A stretch of 13,910 bases of DNA from Pleurotus djamor (GCA_029747585.1 JAPEVF010001100.1:1-13910); one strand, 5' to 3'. Positions 1-9,807 are shown, counted from the stretch's first letter. A program made the numbers and translations. Notes: generated from the letters alone by a model not told the origin.

Positions 1-560
1 ACTTCACCATTCAAAGGAGCTGCGGCCGTGACGGCGATAGGGGAGAGTTCAGTGAAGCTCGTGAGCTACGAACGCGTGACGAGGGGAAAGGGCAGACGAG
101 TTGATGAAGTGGTTAGCTGCGGAGGCGACAGACGTGATCTCGTTCGAAGGCCGATAGGGGAGACTCAGGGGAAGTGAAACCACCACCTGGGGGAGCAACG
201 AGTGGTCTGGGAGACTGAAATCTTCAGCGCTTCAGCCGGGGATGTGCTCAGATTCACTAGTGATGCATTGATGAGCTGCGGACGAACGTGACCAAAGGAC
301 GAGAGGGGATCCTCAGCCTCGGTGGTCAGCTGTGGACGAACAAAAAAGGGGCCTGCTCAGTGCTAGGTGGTGGGCTGCAGGCGAAGAACGTGATCAACGG
401 GCGACAGGGGAGACTCTCCGAGAGCGCTTCAACTGCGGACGCGTGATGTCGACGAGGAGGCAAAAAGAAAGAAAAGGGGCTTGCGAGTGCGCTGCGCGTG
501 ATGAGGAGGAAAAGGTGGAAAAGGGGCTCACTAACGCGCTGCGGAAGCGTGATCTCATGT
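1..560. repeat. Degenerate GC/purine-rich tandem repeat (minisatellite-like)
   Basis: A core like AGCTGCGGACGAACGTGATC, followed by a second block like CGACAGGGGAGACTC, recurs with many substitutions and small indels. Core copies begin near positions 18, 63, 114, 273, 328, 373, 431, 491 and 538, so the spacing is about 45-59 bp, with one 159-bp gap equal to about three units. The plus strand is rich in G and A throughout. An open frame at 332-562 runs through it, but it follows the repeat and has no recognisable protein character, so I treat the block as non-coding. It may continue beyond the left edge. Copy borders are approximate because the units are diverged. Confidence 0.7.
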
Positions 561-573
561 GATGTTGCATTTC

Positions 574-790
574 CAGCTATGTCCAAAATTCTAGACAATT
601 TTTCGCCCAGTTGACACATTTCGGACTTTCAAGTATTTCGCAGACCGCGCGGGGGCTTGGCCAGCCCCCTGAATGCTGACCGTGAAAATGCCGCGCCTCC
701 CCGCGAAAGTGTCAACTCAGACACAAACCCAGCCAAAGTCCGAACTATGTCAATTCGGCGAAAAAGTGTCTAGAATTTTGGACTTAGCTG
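574..790. mobile_element. MITE-like non-autonomous element with long terminal inverted repeats
   Basis: The first 56 bases (574-629) match the reverse complement of the last 56 (735-790) with about six mismatches. Both arms begin CAGCTA, contain GTCCAAAATTCTAGACA, and end TTCGGACTTT. The interior carries a GC-rich hairpin, with a 7-bp arm at 651-657 pairing with 663-669 around a 5-base loop. There is no coding capacity. A 13-bp near-duplicate (12 of 13 identical, TCATGTGATGTTG at 555-567 and TCATGTGACGTTG at 791-803) flanks the element and could be a target-site duplication, although six extra bases lie between the left copy and the left arm. That makes the superfamily uncertain. The structure fits a miniature inverted-repeat transposable element; an ancient fold-back repeat is the alternative. 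Confidence 0.75.
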
Positions 791-803
791 TCATGTGACG
801 TTG

Positions 804-1199
804 TAAAGGAGGCGTAACACAAACCTTCTCCTAGTAAACTAGTCTCAGGAATCATCACAAAGCCACGGAGTACATGGTTAATCATGTTTTTCATTGGCAG
901 TGAGACTCTGGCTCCGTTCAAAAGACCAAGCCACTACCAGAGCTCCAAAGTTGATTGATGTGAAGGTCGGACCGTTTTACTGATGAAATAAGGGCAACAG
1001 CGTATACTCTATGGCCACAGAAAGAGAGCGCTGATCGCGAAGTGTACATAGGAGGGGGACAAGCTGATGCTAGGGGAGGCTTCGTTTCGTAACATTCCGA
1101 TGTGTATTAGTGAGACTATGCCGGTAAGATAGCTACTCTTTGGGATCAGTGCTTCTTGTGGTCTTTCATGTGCATGCTAGGGAACAAGGAATGAGACTA
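804..1199. other. Intergenic region without a supported gene
   Basis: This stretch lies between the inverted-repeat element and the stop codon of the minus-strand secreted-protein gene, so its right part should hold that gene's 3' untranslated region. I see no frame with protein-like character, no RNA gene and no clear repeat. Confidence 0.6.
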
Positions 1200-3593
1200 T
1201 CAACCGTTGACAGAAAAGAAATTGACATACGCATGCTCATCCAAGCCTTTCTTAGAGTCTGCCTTTTCGGGCTTCTTCTCGTGCTCGGCACATTTCAAGC
1301 TATCCTTGAGCTTCTGGATAGATGAGCCGGTATGCGGAGCTCGGGATTGGAGGCTAAGGATCGTAGACCTCTTCTCCGCAGGCTCGGGGCAGTTTCCGTG
1401 CTGGGATGCATCGATGAGTACCCAGCACCATGTTTGACAAAGAATGAAGATATGCATACCGTCCAGAGCTCGAGTTCTTTGTCCCAGAACGAGACTTCTT
1501 TGGAGGGAATGTGGAACAACGAGAAGAGCTTGGCTTCACCACCAATCGAGGCCTCAAATTGGGCCTTGAGCTTAGCACAGTACCAATCAGAGTCGGCGCT
1601 TCTCTTGGCCCCACCAGTGAGGCCAGCGACAAGAGCAAGACCGGCTTTGAATCCAATGAATCCGGAGAAGTTGACGGAGATGCTGCCAGCGGTGACACCA
1701 ATGATGAGTTTGGGCGTGGCGGACAAGGCAATTTCTCCGTGAGCGGTCATGCCGTCGTCATTACGACTCAAGCTGACATCGAAGTCTGACGCCGAACGTC
1801 AGACAATGAAATGATTGATCTCGAAGAAAGAACCTACGTCCGTCCTTGGCATACGGTTGGGCATGGCCAGTCGATGGAGGGATGGATAAGGTGACTATAC
1901 GAAAGAATGGTGAGTATGAATGCGACCTTGATAGTGAACGAGTGAAAGTACCCTTCTTTACGCCCCATTTGAATCCTGCCTTGGCTTCAACACCAACTTT
2001 GGCATTCATGTGGACTTCACCATCGACACCAAATTGAAGCCCAACTGTTACGATACTAGAAGAAGGGTACGATGTGGGTCAAACGTGAGAGGGAGATGCT
2101 GTCAGCAAACTAACCCTAGGCTGACAGCTGCATGTGGGATCGGAACCGGCTTAAGCACTTCGAATTCGTGTTTGATAGTTCCCTTGATGAGATACATCGT
2201 CAGATGCCATGATAGCGATCAACGATTGTAATTAAACGACTGACCTCGACAGAGACTTTGACTTCGAGTTCATGCTCAGCATTAACCTCGAACTCTAAAA
2301 ACAATAACAATGAGTACTCGGCACCATCATCCAGAGGGAAAATCACATACGTGCGATATTGCTCATCAAAGCAAGGAGAGATGAATCCTTGAGATCAGCG
2401 ACACCAGCTGAGCCAAAGTATCCCGCAGTGCCGTGAATGGTGGTGGAGAGGCTTGCGTCCAAGGTGGCTTTGAGATCGGCCTTCTTACACGTAGGGTTCT
2501 TCTCCAATTGGACCTCGAGTTTGACGGGAGTTTTGGACCCCCATTCAATAGGTGATTTGGTCTTGTCTTCGTGTTTATGGAACTCGGCGTTGTCGATGGG
2601 AGTGAGAAGACCATCTGGGTGGGTAACGTAGTAGTTCTCGTCGGCGCGGGCGACGGCATCTTTGATGTCTGTAGAAGAAAGGGTATGAGATACTTCAGAA
2701 CGTCTCTCGTGCATCTATTTGTACGGACCTTCCATGGCTTGAATCACGAAAGCATCAGCGACTTCTTTCATGCCGATATCTTGAGGGATGGCGAAGTTCG
2801 TGTCGACATTGGGCAGGTTCACGCCTTAATTAAGAATGAGAATGAGCAGCCCATCTCAGGCATTGGATGCACCTACCCATGGAGGCCGCGTACACCTTTC
2901 CGTATTTCTCAGCATCAACATTTTTGTACTGACAGAAAAAGAATGTGTTAGCTCAGAGTTATTCTGAATCATCGTAGACGGAAGCGAACCTCATTGTCGA
3001 TTTTGAGCGAGATGACTTGTGGAGCCAGCCCATCGCGTCTCTGGATTTGGGATGCAGCGTGTTCGGGAATGGATTGATTCTCGTCCACACGAAAGTTGGC
3101 AATTCTGCCGAAAGGATACGGGCCACACTAGTTCCAGAACACAGGGGAAAGAGGTGAGTCAATGTTTAAGTGGGGAACATTCGCAGAAAAACTACTCACA
3201 CTCTCGGGCATACGAACGAACTTGTGGACTGGGCCGTCGCCAGAGAAGAGGTGATTGCAGCCCGCCGCTTCTTCGTTGTCGGAATTACAAACGAGACGGA
3301 TATCCTGCGAAAGAGCGTGTTGGTCACACTCTAACACAACCCAGCCTGCAGAAGGTGTTATATCTGCGATGGCATGGGGAGCGCCAACCTATGAAAATGG
3401 CGTTGAGTTGAGTACCGGCATAATGAGGGCGCGGAGCACGAACGATTTTCATCGAGGCTGATTGCCCCACGACAGGGATGTCGTAGGCGCATTCTCCATT
3501 GAAACAAGGCTTCGACCAGTCATTGGCACCACGAGCGGCCACCATGGTGGCAGCAATAATGGCATAGGTGAAGCCGAGCTGGTGTCTAGCCAT
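1200..3593 (-). CDS. Secreted protein of an uncharacterised fungal family (DUF7223-type), 12 exons
   Basis: The exons, read down the minus strand, are 3593-3444, 3388-3200, 3127-2990, 2928-2877, 2824-2729, 2668-2351, 2294-2245, 2182-2115, 2055-1952, 1894-1838, 1785-1460 and 1400-1200. They give 582 residues plus stop. All 11 introns are GT-AG, 52-72 bp, and keep frame at every junction. The start at 3593 opens a signal peptide (hydrophobic residues about 6-22, likely cleaved before ANDWSKPC), so the product should enter the secretory pathway. Residues 66-110 contain GWVVLECDQHALSQDIRLVC and a later VHKFVRMPE, blocks I recall from basidiomycete secreted proteins labelled DUF7223. A dibasic QRRDG near residues 142-146 could be a Kex2 site, and beta-rich repeats of the VGVEAKAGFKWGV kind fill the middle. 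No catalytic motif is visible and the function is unknown. The family call rests on memory, not a search. The last intron is the weakest junction: read through, the protein would instead end at 1295. Confidence 0.85.
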
Positions 3594-3717
3594 TTTCGTT
3601 TCTTTGCATGTGCACGCGAAGCATTAGTCTGGAAGTTTGATATAATTCTGAGTTTTGTGGAACATACCAAGGAAATGAAGGGGAGGGACCCTACTCACCC
3701 GTCTTCGTTGTCACAGG

Positions 3718-3725
3718 TTCTTATA
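3718..3725 (-). promoter_or_regulatory. Possible TATA element of the secreted-protein gene
   Basis: On the minus strand TATAAGAA lies about 125 bp upstream of the start codon at 3593, a plausible distance for a fungal core promoter with a short to moderate leader. The motif is short and could occur by chance. Confidence 0.3.
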
Positions 3726-4238
3726 AAGTCGAGTATTCTTAGATGCCGAGTGCTTGCTAGCAATTCACCAAATCGAGCTCTGACAGTAGGCATAGGCATA
3801 GGCTGACAGTACGACATACAACGGGGAGTAGGACGTTGGGTTAGATTCCGTCTAGGTCCTGTGACGTATGGTCGGATGATATCGTCTAAGTCTTGGTGAC
3901 ACATAGTCCAATTCGTCCGTGCAGGATGCGGAATAGCACCAGTAATTTAACACTATATTCATAGTGCCTTTACAGCGTTTCCTTCTTGATGTGTGAAGGA
4001 GATGATCCGTCTTGGGCTCTTAGCGTTCCTTAGCCTGTTGTGTTGCATTGAGTGAAAGTCGAATGACAGAATTAAGTAGCCTACAGATGCTTTGAAGCTA
4101 TGTCGGCGTCGTTGTCGGCATTGTTAATGTTCACGAAGGTCGAAATGTTGACAAAATGTTGAAAAAGTTGGATGAACTTGCCAAATCGGGCGCTCTGGGG
4201 ATGGGGTGTGTGGCTGTGCCAAATGTTGCCCTTGCGCT

Positions 4239-4256
4239 CGACGACGACGACGACGA
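4239..4256. repeat. (CGA)6 trinucleotide repeat
   Basis: Six perfect CGA units lie about 125 bp upstream of the arrestin start codon. Such a microsatellite is likely to vary in length between strains. Confidence 0.9.
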
Positions 4257-4378
4257 AAGCATGAACCGTTGAAATTCTCCATACATCCGGGACCTTAAAG
4301 AGCTTCTAAAGGTCTCCCAGGCCTTTGTATTCACCTATCCAATACAATATCTGTCATATTGGTATCAGCTCTCTCGTC

Positions 4379-7300
4379 ATGGACAAGCAATCAAGACCTG
4401 AACCTATGAATGCTTCGCCGCACCATTCCAAGGTGAAGGTGTCGTTAACGATGGGCAACTCGCTGTACGTTGCTGGAGGAAACGTTTCCGGGAAGATGGA
4501 AATGGAATGTCGAGCAGACAAGGGACTTGGTATAGGCACTATGATGGTAGAGTTGATTGCGGTTCAAGGTGTGTGTTCCTCAGAGTGACTGCTTGGAGAA
4601 GCCTGAAAAGGTGTCGATGATATAGAACTCACATCGCGAGACCACTCGGCGACGTCCACGTTCTTGCGCACTCGTCGTCTCTTCCAGGGTCCAGGCTTAC
4701 CACCTTCCAATGCCGTACAAGCACATCCATTGCCTGGAGATCCGCCGCTACCTCCACACTATCATCAAGCCAGGAGAGGGCTGACGACGTTCTTGTTTCG
4801 CATTCCTACCCCTTCTAGCTCGCCATCATCAATAAGTTTCGGCTCTGGCATCGCGAGGGTTCGTTACGAAGTCAAAGCGAGCGTCCAAGTTGCTTGGAAG
4901 GGGGAGAACAAATTAGTCACAGACAAGAAGGAAATTGATCTGGTTGAAAGTTTCGGAGAGGATTTTGGGAGGGCTGAACCCGAGGCGGTAGCCGTGGGTG
5001 AAAATGGGAAGATATGGATGCAAGGCAAGGTTGTTGGTGGAGCGATTGTGGCTGGCGAGACTGGGTGTGTCGAACTTCAAGTCAAAAATCATTCAAATAA
5101 GAAGGTTCGCTGATCTCTTTCACCCCACACAAATTGACCATTTTAACGCGATTATTGCAGAACACAGGGTTGACTATATCCCTAGACCGTCACCTGCATC
5201 TTCCAGGCTCAGTTTCTGGCGCGAAACCCCCATTACAGCTCTCAGACACCCTGCTCACCGTTCCATACAGAGGAGCCGAATATATCATCCCTCCTGGCGC
5301 TGAAGGGGTCGCGAGCTTAGTCTTCGATGTCCCAAAAGCGGCTCGAGGTGTCAACGGTAGTACGAGGTTAGATGATGACGGTCGTATCTCGGAGCCTCTT
5401 TTCGAAGTACGCTGCGTTATCGGGGTAAAGCTGAATATGGGTCTTGGAAGGCTGGTTCATCTTCATTGCTCCAAGTGAAATTTATCTCATCATTCTTCTT
5501 CCACTCTTGCAGCAAGGACATCAATCTCGATATCCCTGTTATTGTCGCGCACCCAGCAGCTTTGCCGTCTCTTCCTGAGCCAGTCCCATACGCGTATCCA
5601 TCTGCTCCGCCTGAGCATGTTCCGATGCCGCCTCCCAGCGTCCCCCCGCAAATGCCATATGCTGCCCCTCATACCCCGTATGGGTACCCCGCGCTCCCCA
5701 TGTCACCAGCCATACCTGCTTATATCGATCAAAATCAAGTGTGGCTTCCCCCACCAGGTCCTCCGATTAGCTATGGCCCTGCCTACAACTACATGCCAGT
5801 AATCCCGCCGTATGGTCCTCAACAATCTTACCAGCTTCCTGCCACTCCTGCTCCGCTCTCCGTCCCTTATGCTATTCCGCCGCGGCCTTCGAGCGCGGGT
5901 GCAGGAAGTGCGGCCCGTGTCGTCGCTTCGGGGCTGCCTATCACATCGGTGCACAATCCCCTCCTCCCCCCACTAGATACAACGGCCGAACATTACGCTG
6001 GACCAGAGGAAGGCAAGGGAGAACGAGCATCTAGGATTACACAGCATTTGCGCTTGTCATCACGTCATCGTTCGGTCTCTCCTCAGTCTCATCGCTTCCC
6101 CATGCCTCTCCCCGAGCATGTTGCCATTCCTGAGGTTCCAAATGCTTCAGTACCAGATGCCGCCCCCTCTCCTCAACATGCCCTCGCCAATCTTTCCCCG
6201 CCTTTTACTGACACTCTTTCTCTCTCTCCACCTGATGCAGTCAAAGTTGTTCATTCTCCACGACCAATGTTGTCGCCGAAGCATTCGTTCACGGTTGATC
6301 CTATCACAAAGAACTCCGTCCCGAAGAGTGAAAGAGTGGAGGCTTTGGAACGAATGGCTGAAGCCGTTGACAAGGAGGCGAAAGACCTTTCTTCTGGCGA
6401 GATACCAAAGACTCCTCCTGTTGTGCTACAAAATCTACCTCCTGCTGCCTCGTCGTCGTCGCCAAATGCGAACCTAAACAAGACCCTCCCAACGCAACCC
6501 CGACCAAGTCTGAAGAAGTCGGTCTCATCTTCATTGACTGAATCCCGGCCCAAAGTAGATGAACGACTTGTTCCCCAATCGAATGGCCCGGGGCTTGAAC
6601 CTCTTCCATACCAAGCACCCCCAACACCGACACTCACCGCTGTGCTCTCTGCGAAACGGACGAAATCTAAGGATTTTCTTAGTCCAACAGGTCCAACAGA
6701 AAGCGGCCTGGATGCCCTGGAACGTCGATTGCTGGCTGAAGTTGGCACAAGGAAACAAGAAGCTGCGTCTCGTCCAGATGTTAGAGCTGTTCTTCCTATC
6801 GATATCCCACCGGTAACTGTGAAACATGAACCCCTCAATGACTCGGCGATCTCCAGTCTATCTTTGGCAGATCACGGAGGCGATCTGGGTGTTGAGCAGG
6901 AACATGATGATTGGGACGATCGAACGCATCGCGCTGGGAGGTCTAGCCTTTCGGGCGATGATAGGGAAAGAGGACGAGATAGAGGAAAGGGAAATGGCGA
7001 ACCGGGGAGAAGTATGGCTCAGACGAAGACTAGCTCTGGGAAGCAAGAAGACGGAGAGAGGAAGAAGAAGAAAGGGAAGGATAAGGAGTCACACAAATTG
7101 CGTAAGGTCGCGAAAGGTCGCATCACTGCTTGGCTTGGTGGTCTTGAGGATGCTACGCCACCACCATTAGACGGTTTACCTCTTGCTAATCCTGGGCTAC
7201 CCTTGGATGACCCTTCGCCTAGCCATGAAGAAGTTGCAGAACAGTCCGGCGAGATTATCGATCCTGTCGAACCAATCCAACCGCTTGGAGATGCGGTGCA

Positions 7301-8390
7301 ACATCGATCTGCTCAAATTCCAGAAGAGGCGGGAGACTCTGACGCCATCTCATCAGTCCCTAATCCACGTTCATCCGGGTTTGTGCCTATCGGTACATTC
7401 AAGAGGGATCCCTTACAGCGATACGCAACTGGAAGGGGAGGTCCCCCAATCAACCCTGCCGCAGAAGAGGCCGAGAATATTGCTGAGCTATGGTCAAAGG
7501 ACTCGAGCGCGATATTGAAGACGAAGCCATTTGCTCTGCGTTCAGTCCCTGTCGCCGCCACTCAGTCTATCCGAACTCAGATGAATGTATCACCCCCCTC
7601 TGTATCTACCATTAAGGGAGACGTTCCTGCCGTTCGGTCTCCTCTACTATTCAAGTCTGGTGCGTTCGGCGGAAAAGATTCACCAGGATCACCAGCACCC
7701 GTTTCAGTGGTGAGGAAGCTCTCCCAGAAGCTGCCAGTGTTTCCTCCACCGAAAGATCCTGAAGTTAAGTATGATGTTCGCTCCGCTCGAGGCGGAAAGG
7801 GTGGCCAGGTAACATCTGTCGCTGCCATTTGGGCTGCCGGCGCGTTCAATAAGAAGGATGAAACGAAGCCGGTGAAATCAAAACCGGCACCTACACCCTT
7901 GTCCAAGAAACCATCCCTACCTCCAGTGAGCGAACGTAAGCCAACAGCCCGACCTTCGCCGTCCCCGTTCCTGGCCTCGAAACCTCCTTTACTCCTCTCG
8001 GCAACAAAGAAGCCTGCCTCTTCTGCTGCTAGTAGTGATGGTAGTACATCCACCGTTGGGCCCACACGAGATGGCGTGGACAAGAGGGTCATCAAGTCTG
8101 CTTCTGTTCCTGCTACAGTGTCTTCTTCACTTGCTACCCCGGTCTTGTCATCCACAGCATCGCTTGCGAGACCCGTGACAACGAAGACACCTCAAACCCC
8201 GCTCAAAGTTCCATTGACGAGTGGCGCGGCCAGGGAGCTTCCTCGTATGGTTGGATCGACTTCACAGCAGCGACCACCAGGCCATACGGGGCGAACAGCT
8301 CCGTCTCCTGCAGGTACCAAGACTGACCTGGCTTTTGGCCAGGCGCGATTAAGAGATCTGATACGAAAGTACCAAGGTCAGCCGACTTAG
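4379..8390 (+). CDS. Arrestin-domain protein with a long disordered proline/serine-rich tail, 4 exons
   Basis: The exons are 4379-4568, 4626-5104, 5161-5450 and 5513-8390, giving 1278 residues. The start is the first ATG in frame; upstream codons have none. Residues about 18-165 fit an arrestin N-lobe (KVKVSLTMGNSLYVAGGNVSG, then ELTSRDHSATSTFL and RRGLTTFLFRIP), and about 185-330 the C-lobe, ending in KDINLDIPVIVAHP. Alpha-arrestins usually link membrane cargo to a HECT ubiquitin ligase for endocytosis, and that is the inferred role. One PPxY motif (PPHY, residues 106-109) sits in a proline-rich loop of the N-lobe; I find none in the tail. The tail, from about residue 330, is rich in Pro, Tyr and Ser and carries a polybasic stretch (835-855), a KYDVRSARGGKGG block at 1072 and a C-terminal helix-like LRDLIRKYQG. 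Intron 3 appears to be GC-AG. Introns 1 and 2 are GT-AG, 57 and 56 bp. The partner and any yeast orthologue are not determinable. Confidence 0.85.
5451..5512 (+). other. Probable GC-AG intron 3 of the arrestin gene
   Basis: The open frame of exon 3 must join the long exon at 5513. Splicing 5450 to 5513 makes MGLGSKDINLDIPV, the expected end of an arrestin C-lobe, and needs a 62-bp intron starting GCTGGT and ending TTGCAG. GT alternatives are worse: GTGAAA at 5476 leaves only about 37 bp, and GTTCAT at 5454 needs an AAG acceptor inside the conserved KDI block and drops two residues. The choice rests on frame, length and recalled family sequence. Confidence 0.6.
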
Positions 8391-8773
8391 AAATTCATTT
8401 GAGCCTCGTTGTACATGTCATCCTGATCTATAGCAAATTATCTATCCTTATACGCACGCTTCATATCGATTTCATTTGTCTCGCTGAACGCTTCATAGTA
8501 TATTTGTACGCTTTACGATTTATACCCCATCATCATTCGTTGTTGTAATAATGCTTAGTCTCGTATCTTTCCCTGACATTACTACTCATCCTGTAACGAC
8601 CACTTTCTGATGCAATCTTGACGACCTACTTTGTATATCCGAGTCTGAATGGCAAGGGGGTCCATGGCGAACTCGGTGTACGAGCCCCTGTTGTTGGGTA
8701 CCCACCGGGTCGAGTCACTTGGTGGATTAAGTACTACGCACTAACTTGCTTCCCAACTCGACGCTACTCTACA
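8391..8773 (+). other. Intergenic: arrestin 3' end and DUF427 promoter
   Basis: The left part is AT-rich (8390-8600) and suits a 3' untranslated region. The right part leads to the DUF427 start. The reading frame of DUF427 exon 1 stays open upstream to 8618 but contains no ATG, so I do not extend the gene. No TATA-like motif stands out. Confidence 0.6.
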
Positions 8774-9293
8774 ATGGTCAAAGTGCTGCTCAACGACAAG
8801 GTCCTCGCTGAATCGGACGCAACGATAGTCGTCGAGAACAATCATTACTTCCCTCCCAGTTCGCTGACAAAGGAATACTTCACCGACTCCAACACTAGGT
8901 AGCTTTACATACGTTAAATCGCGCGATGGATCATCTGGTTGACTGTCTGGGGGCCTTTTTTTCAGTACCGTTTGCCCATGGAAAGGGTATGATTGAGTGT
9001 TCTACAAGCGTTGATTATCTTGCCTACTTCCTCCCAACAGAGCTGCTTCCTATTACAACGCAAGCATTGACGGGGCGACCATCAAAGATGTGGCTTGGTA
9101 TGGGACTTTATGCATCCAAGCTCTAGCAATATTCATACTTTTCGGCGAAAGGTACTATCCCGAACCTAAGGATAAAGCCAAGCAGATTAAAGGATATGTT
9201 GCGTTCTACAAGGTGAGCGGCGGTCTGGTTTTCTTATTTCATATCACTGATTTTTCTACTCGCCTCACACAGAATAAAGTGCAAATCGCCTGA
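8774..9293 (+). CDS. DUF427 family small protein, 5 exons
   Basis: The exons are 8774-8898, 8966-8986, 9041-9097, 9152-9212 and 9273-9293, giving 94 residues. The four introns are GT-AG and 67, 54, 54 and 60 bp long. The protein is essentially one DUF427 domain (Pfam PF04248): an N-terminal MVKVLLNDKVLAES strand pair, ENNHYFPPSS near residue 27, the hallmark CPWKG at 45-49, an SYY pair at 52-54, and AWYYPEPK at 67-74 followed by GYVAFY at 82-87. Length and motif order match fungal single-domain members. The domain is widespread in bacteria and fungi and has no established reaction; the small tent-like beta fold suggests ligand binding, but that is inference. The product has no signal peptide and is probably cytosolic. 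All key motifs are intact, so the gene looks functional. Exon 2 is a 21-nt microexon encoding the heart of the CPWKG motif. Confidence 0.92.
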
Positions 9294-9807
9294 ATTGAAA
9301 GTCCATGAGTCGATACGGATATCAGACTACATGTACGTTCCTGGACGCAAACATTTAATGACGTCACCGGGCAATAAGTAGTAGGTGAAAGAGAAACCTC
9401 GAGTTACTTTAAGCTTAATGTCCCGTCATCTCTCACGATTGATAACGCACATTAACTCCTTCGACCGACGACCTACCGATCACCACACCAGCTTTTCGAG
9501 CACAACGGGGCGTTGAGGCGGTCCTGGCTTGACATCGTGGTCCTTACCCTCTGTCACCACCATACTCAATTCTTGAACACTTGCGTCTTCGCCGCGGCAT
9601 AACTCCTTCGTTCAGTGTATCCTTTTGACTGATGGAGCTTTTGGGGTGACTCTAGTCGCCCGTTTACCTCCATCCCAAACCATGGGACTTTGAGCGGTCT
9701 CAACTACCGCCGTCCTGTCTGGCTAATTCGTGAATGCTTTGAATGTAGCTTTCTTGCTCCAACGACTTTCCCGACGAATCTCAACATTCGATCGACCTAC
9801 CTTAAAA

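Larger units (their letters stand above)
3594..4378. other. Divergent intergenic/promoter region
   Basis: These 785 bp separate the start codons of the minus-strand secreted-protein gene and the plus-strand arrestin gene, so they should carry both promoters and both 5' leaders. A minus-strand open frame at 4131-4334 is made partly of a run of serine codons from a CGA trinucleotide repeat and is not convincing as a gene. No other gene is visible. Confidence 0.65.

Noticed and set aside
332..562. Open frames on both strands inside the left tandem repeat
   Set aside because: The frame tracks the repeat units, has highly biased composition and no recognisable domain; repeat DNA with few stop codons explains it.
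1332..1789. Plus-strand open frames of 92-136 codons opposite the secreted-protein gene
   Set aside because: They are antisense shadows of exon 11 and its neighbours, whose frame is supported by signal peptide, splice sites and family-like sequence.
4131..4334. Minus-strand frame with a serine run upstream of the arrestin gene
   Set aside because: The serine run comes from the CGA microsatellite and the rest resembles nothing; it lies in the divergent promoter region.
4325..4378. An 18-codon N-terminal extension of the arrestin
   Set aside because: The frame is open but begins with TTG, not ATG; the first ATG is at 4379.
6251..6838. Minus-strand 195-codon frame, and similar frames at 7577-8155, within the arrestin tail
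   Set aside because: They are shadows of the long GC-rich arrestin exon on the opposite strand, without start context, splice sites or recognisable motifs.
8618..8773. A 52-codon N-terminal extension of the DUF427 protein
   Set aside because: The frame is open but contains no ATG, and family members begin close to the MVKV start at 8774.
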